Positions 31,234 through 34,218 of a DNA stretch of 34,218 nucleotides are shown one piece after another. The DNA is from Methylocystis sp. (GTDB lineage: Bacteria; Pseudomonadota; Alphaproteobacteria; Rhizobiales; Beijerinckiaceae). How positions within the stretch are numbered: position 1 is the stretch's first letter; the number at the start of each line of letters is the position of its first letter. Below the pieces are notes generated by a model. That model was not told the DNA's origin. It searched no databases and saw nothing but the letters and a program-made list of their open reading frames with translations. A program made the position numbers and the translations under genes. Where the stretch lies: NCBI GenBank assembly GCA_022843405.1, contig JALHNQ010000037.1, positions 1-34,218 of the forward strand, written 5' to 3'.

Positions 31234-31647
31234 CGTCGGCTTGCCGCGCAGCGCCTTCACGTCGCCGCGCTGCTTTTTGCCGGCGAGCCGCCTCAGCTTG
31301 GAGCCGAGCGTCGGCCGGGTTTTCTTGCGCGGCGGGGGCGGCGGGGCGGCGGCGGCGCGGATGAGGTCGATGAGGCGATCGAGCGCGTCGGCGCGATTGC
31401 GCTCCTGCGTGCGATAGCGCCGCGCCTCGATCAGCAGGACGCCCTCCTTGGTGAGGCGCCGGCCGGAGAGTCGCTCGAGCCGGGCCTTCACGTCATCGGC
31501 GAGGCTCGGCGAATTGCGGATGTCGAAACGCAGCCGCACGGCGGTTTCGACTTTCTGCACATTCTGGCCGCCCGGCCCCGAGGCGCGCGCGAATTCCTCC
31601 ACGATCTCGGAATCGTCGAGCGCAATTCGATCGGTGACGCGGATCAT
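31225..31647 (-). CDS. arfB: Alternative ribosome-rescue peptidyl-tRNA hydrolase ArfB
   Basis: A 140-residue release-factor-like protein (YaeJ/ICT1 family). It frees stalled ribosomes on broken mRNA without a stop codon. The GGQ catalytic motif is at 26-28 in SGPGGQNVQKV. The C-terminal tail (about 100-140) is basic and Pro-rich (PPPPPRKKTRPTLGSKLRR), the part that enters the empty mRNA channel. The tail sequence KLRRLAGKKQRGDVKALRGK matches the family. It lies just upstream of cinA on the same strand, 33 bp away, and may be cotranscribed with it. Confidence 0.93.
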   Translation of the reverse strand: MIRVTDRIALDDSEIVEEFARASGPGGQNVQKVETAVRLRFDIRNSPSLADDVKARLERLSGRRLTKEGVLLIEARRYRTQERNRADALDRLIDLIRAAAAPPPPPRKKTRPTLGSKLRRLAGKKQRGDVKALRGKPTHD

Positions 31648-31744
31648 AGCGGGCCCCAGCGTTACGAACCGGCCTTATAGCAGATGGCGGGCACCGCAGC
31701 CGTCACTGCATGGTGGGCCGCTCTGAGGGCGATCGGGCGAAGGG

Positions 31745-31875
31745 TTTCCTCATCCTGAGGAGGCCTCGAAGAGGCCGTCTCGAAGGACGAGGAAACCCGC
31801 TTTCGCCTACTTTTCCTCACCCTCGTCCTTCGAGACGCCGCCTACGGCGGCTCCTCAGGATGAGGGTGAGGAAAA
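31745..31875. repeat. Inverted pair of REP-like intergenic repeats
   Basis: One copy at about 31745-31794 and its near reverse complement at 31811-31875 share CCTCATCCTGAGGAG and CTCGAAGGACGAGG. Each copy also has its own internal palindrome (GGCCTCGAAGAGGCC in the first, GCCGCCTACGGCGGC in the second). Together they can form a long stem-loop after arfB. Repeats of this type, with CCTCATCCTGAGGAG, are frequent in Rhizobiales genomes. Confidence 0.8.
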
Positions 31876-31911
31876 CCATTCTTCACCCGATCGCCTGGAC
31901 CCGCTCGCGGT

Positions 31912-31998
31912 CGTCATTGCAACCGCGCGCGCAGCGCGGAGGAAGCAATCGGATACCCAGCGTTCGCTGGATTGCGTCGTCTTCCGCTCGCAATGACG
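31912..31998. repeat. Second REP-like repeat of the GTCATTGC type
   Basis: Ends CGTCATTGC (31912-31920) and GCAATGACG (31990-31998) are perfect inverted repeats. Inner parts include AAGCAATC and GGATTGC. This is another common Rhizobiales repeat family, distinct from the one at 31745-31875. With it, most of the 486-bp gap between arfB and the pentapeptide gene is repeat DNA; I see no gene in the rest. Confidence 0.75.
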
Positions 31999-32133
31999 AT
32001 TCGAAAACTTCGGGCGACATTCCCCGTATGTCGAATGACAGTAAGTTGGGGAGGAAAGAAATTGGCTGCTCCCGTTGGCACCAAGGGCCGCTATGATTTT
32101 CGCAGCCTGACGAATCCCTTTTGAGGCGGGCTA

Positions 32134-32784
32134 ATGACGCTCAACTGGAAAAAGTGGCGCGAGTTATGGGCGGCCTTGCCCGAAAGCGGCTGGCCCGTAT
32201 CGGAGGCGATAAGGTTTCTCAAAAACCCGCCGAGATTGTTTGTCGCGTGCTCCAGCATTTTTGGGCTCTTCGTTGTCGGGCGCGCCGTTTATTTGATTGG
32301 ATTTGGGAGCGCGGATGAGGTCAACAAATTCATCGTCGGCGTGGCGGCCTTTGCCGGCGCGCCTTTCCTCATCTGGCGAACTTGGATCGCAGACCGGCAA
32401 CGCCACATCGCACAAGAAGAACTTTACACGAGCCTGTTGACGAAGGCGGTCGAGCAATTAGGCGCGACGCGAGAGGAGAAGCGTTACGAAATCCCCGAAT
32501 TCCAAGCCGATCTATTCGGCATGGAGCGACACTCGGGGCATCTTGTCAAAAAAAGAGATTTTGACTCGAACAGTCTCAAACATCGAGGTTCGGCTCGGGG
32601 CCATCTATGCCCTCGAAAAGCTCGCACAGGATTATTTGTCTCTGCATTGGCAGATCATGGAGATTTTATGCGCTTATGTTCGAGAGAACGCTGGAAAGCC
32701 CAGGCCATGTTCGAGCGAGGTGGCAGCGATATATGCGAAGCGAGGATCCTATTGTGCGTCAGAACAAGAGAAAAAGATTATTGA
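32134..32784 (+). pseudogene. Pentapeptide-repeat membrane protein, N-terminal part (frame broken at A7)
   Basis: The first about 140 codons of this frame are the true N-terminal part of a pentapeptide-repeat protein. They hold two hydrophobic segments (about 35-55 and 64-82), then RTWIADRQRHIAQEELYTSLLTKAVEQLGATREEK, a form of the xxTDRFTKAIEQLG helix common in this family. After a run of seven A (32548-32554) the frame turns into unrelated sequence (RDFDSNSLKHRG...) and ends at 32784. The expected continuation (NIEVRLGAIYALEKLA) lies in the next frame, in the overlapping gene part at 32543-33292. Removing one A restores one continuous protein of about 385 residues. The region is lower in GC than its surroundings, which suggests transfer. 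Confidence 0.75.
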
Positions 32785-33292
32785 GCAACGTTCGGCAGAA
32801 TTGGAGCTCCGCGTGGACATCCAAGCTGCCATAAAGGTCATAGGTCGGCGTTCGGAGAGGCAGCGGCAGACTGAACAGAACGAAACCGAAGTAAGGGGCT
32901 CTTGGGTCCTCAAACGCCTCAATCTGAGTCGCAGCCATTTGGCTCGTGGAGACTTTTTGGGGCTGCACTTTGAAAATGCAGATTTCACCGGTTCGTGTCT
33001 TGAACGCGCATGGCTGCCAGAAGCACATATGCAAAACGCTCGGCTGAATGATGTGCATCTTGAAGGAGCTGTATTGGCGTTTGCAAATATCGAGGAAGCA
33101 CAGTTTGCGCGCGCGCATCTCCACGGAGCGGTGTTTGATGGGGCGAATGCGCGAGGAACTGCTCTTGGCGAGGTCAACGCCTTGACCCAAGAACAGATCG
33201 ACGGACTCGTGGGAGATGATAAGACCATCATTCCTGAGAAATTCGAGCGTCCTTCGCGTTGGAGCAGGAACGACGCAGTGGATGCTACGTAG
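32543..33292 (+). CDS. Pentapeptide-repeat protein, C-terminal part
   Basis: This frame carries the rest of the same gene: NIEVRLGAIYALEKLAQDYL, then HWQIMEILCAYVREN and DIQAAIKVIGRRSERQ. These conserved segments precede the repeats in this family. The pentapeptide coil follows, with A(D/N)-L/F-x-x units such as FENADFTGSCLERAWL, MQNARLNDVHLEGAVLAFANI and LHGAVFDGANARGTAL, and the family ending LTQEQIDGLVGDDKTIIPE. The nominal start is TTG 32543, without a good ribosome-binding site; it more likely needs translation from the upstream part at 32134. Function is unknown. The gene lies between repeat DNA and ispDF and is probably an insertion. Confidence 0.75.
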   Translation: MSKKEILTRTVSNIEVRLGAIYALEKLAQDYLSLHWQIMEILCAYVRENAGKPRPCSSEVAAIYAKRGSYCASEQEKKIIEQRSAELELRVDIQAAIKVIGRRSERQRQTEQNETEVRGSWVLKRLNLSRSHLARGDFLGLHFENADFTGSCLERAWLPEAHMQNARLNDVHLEGAVLAFANIEEAQFARAHLHGAVFDGANARGTALGEVNALTQEQIDGLVGDDKTIIPEKFERPSRWSRNDAVDAT

Positions 33293-33396
33293 GTTTATTG
33301 TTTAGCTTGGGCTCCTTTGCTGACAGCCGAGCTGAATTTCTGATTAGTTGCGCGCGATTGGTAAGGGGGCGCTGCGGCGGAGCCGAAGTTGGTGCC

Positions 33397-34218
33397 TCAC
33401 GGCAGCCGCACCGTGGCGATCGCCAGCGCCGCCATGCCTTCCTGCCTTCCGGTGAAGCCCAGCCTCTCGGTCGTCGTCGCCTTGATCGCGACGCGGCCGA
33501 GGTCGACGCCCATGGTCTCCGCCAGTTTTTCTCGAATGCGGTCGCGATGCGGGCCGATCTTGGGCGTTTCGCAAATGATCGTGGCGTCGATATGGGCGAT
33601 GGCGCCGCCGCGCGCCCGCACGAGTTCGCAGGCGCGCGCCAGAAAGATCGACGACGCCGCGCCCTTCCACTGCGGATCGGAGGGCGGAAAATGCGCGCCG
33701 ATGTCGCCTTCGGCGAGGGCGCCGAGAATGGCGTCGGTGATCGCGTGAGACAGAACGTCAGCGTCCGAATGGCCGGCGAGCCCATGCGTGTGCGGGATCG
33801 CGATGCCGCCGAGAAAGACCGCGTCGCCTGGCCCGAACGCATGGACGTCATAGCCCTGGCCTGTGCGGACATCGGGGAGGTCGGCGAAGGCGGTTTGCTT
33901 TAAGAGCTCCATGGCGCGGGCGAAGTCCTGTTGCGTCGTGAGTTTGAAATTGGCGGCGTCGCCGTCGAAAATATGCACCTTCGCCCCGGCGGCCTCGGCG
34001 ATCATGGCGTCGTCGGTGTAGTCGCGCCCGCCGGCGGCCGCCACGCGATGCGCCTCCAAAATAAGATCGAAGCGAAACGACTGCGGCGTCTGCACGGCGC
34101 GAAGCCGCGCGCGCTCCGGCGTCGCGACTACGACCCCGGCGTCGTCGATCTCCTTGATCGTATCGGCGAGCGGCACGCCGGGCGCGGGGGCGGCCGGGGT
34201 CGCCCCCGCGGGAATAGC
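33397..34218 (-). CDS. ispDF: Bifunctional IspDF, 3' part (isoprenoid precursor synthesis); start outside window
   Basis: The open frame runs from the right edge to a stop at 33397-33399, 273 codons. The first part is the end of IspD (cytidylyltransferase), with [36 protein letters not shown] and [13 protein letters not shown]. Next is the complete IspF domain (2-C-methyl-erythritol 2,4-cyclodiphosphate synthase), starting [21 protein letters not shown], with [19 protein letters not shown] and the ending [13 protein letters not shown]. The fused enzyme does two steps of the MEP pathway and is typical of alphaproteobacteria. An Ala/Pro-rich insert ([19 protein letters not shown]) enlarges the usual AxPALPVxDT loop. 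The start lies beyond the window. Confidence 0.95.
   Translation of the reverse strand, partial: AIPAGATPAAPAPGVPLADTIKEIDDAGVVVATPERARLRAVQTPQSFRFDLILEAHRVAAAGGRDYTDDAMIAEAAGAKVHIFDGDAANFKLTTQQDFARAMELLKQTAFADLPDVRTGQGYDVHAFGPGDAVFLGGIAIPHTHGLAGHSDADVLSHAITDAILGALAEGDIGAHFPPSDPQWKGAASSIFLARACELVRARGGAIAHIDATIICETPKIGPHRDRIREKLAETMGVDLGRVAIKATTTERLGFTGRQEGMAALAIATVRLP

Noticed and set aside
31745-31998. CRISPR-like array from the repeated sequences after arfB
   Set aside because: The repeats are inverted pairs of two different families, with no regular spacers and no cas gene.

Overview
The window looks like chromosomal DNA of an alphaproteobacterium of the Rhizobiales (Hyphomicrobiales). 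The basis is high GC, a PetP/PetR-like MarR and OmpR-type pair with its kinase beside ilvE, an NDUFS4-type complex I subunit, DUF2865 and DUF2478 proteins, an OrfA-Pit phosphate operon, a small phasin, and the lipA / COQ10-like / cinA / ispDF neighbourhood. A class III aminotransferase resembling HpnO hints at a hopanoid producer such as a methylotroph of the Methylocystaceae or Beijerinckiaceae. That placement is inference. No rRNA, CRISPR array, prophage or complete transposon was found.

Bases 1-1450 are an accessory edge: the last 33 codons of an IS5-type transposase, a VapC/Phd-type toxin-antitoxin pair with a possible operator, and the decayed tail of a methyltransferase. From 1443 to 5934 lie a secreted chagasin-like protease inhibitor, a BioC/NDUFAF5-type methyltransferase, a periplasmic L,D-transpeptidase with a strong terminator, and a YbjN-proC-TetR run. 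From 5950 to 9665 a minus-strand marR / response regulator / histidine kinase operon diverges from ilvE around a near-perfect 11-bp inverted repeat. The HpnO-like aminotransferase and a two-domain cold-shock protein follow.

From 12228 to 16458 come a secreted DUF192 protein, tRNA-Pro(TGG), the NDUFS4-like subunit, and two tRNA-Arg genes that differ at only two bases, one of them in the anticodon. Then come a secreted DUF2865 protein and a DUF47-pit-NUDIX operon with a Pho box just before the first gene. From 16485 to 23060 lie a small secreted Cys-rich protein, a cystathionine beta-lyase, an orphan AapJ-like binding protein, a DUF2478 protein, a VWA plus membrane J-protein pair, and a DacA/DacF-type carboxypeptidase with a SPOR domain. 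A phasin follows, with a textbook sigma-70 promoter and two TGC-N3-GCA sites that could bind PhaR. After a small secreted protein comes the replicative polymerase gene dnaE.

The last 6 kb hold a small membrane protein, lipA, an unrecognised cytoplasmic protein, a COQ10/RatA-like protein, cinA, arfB and the 3' part of ispDF. This otherwise familiar order is broken by palindromic intergenic repeats, a 21-bp tandem duplication, and a low-GC pentapeptide-repeat membrane protein whose frame is broken at a run of seven A. No wholly new multigene system is evident. The most interesting signals are regulatory (Pho box, PhaR-like sites, MarR operator), the tRNA-Arg anticodon pair, and the A7 frameshift.
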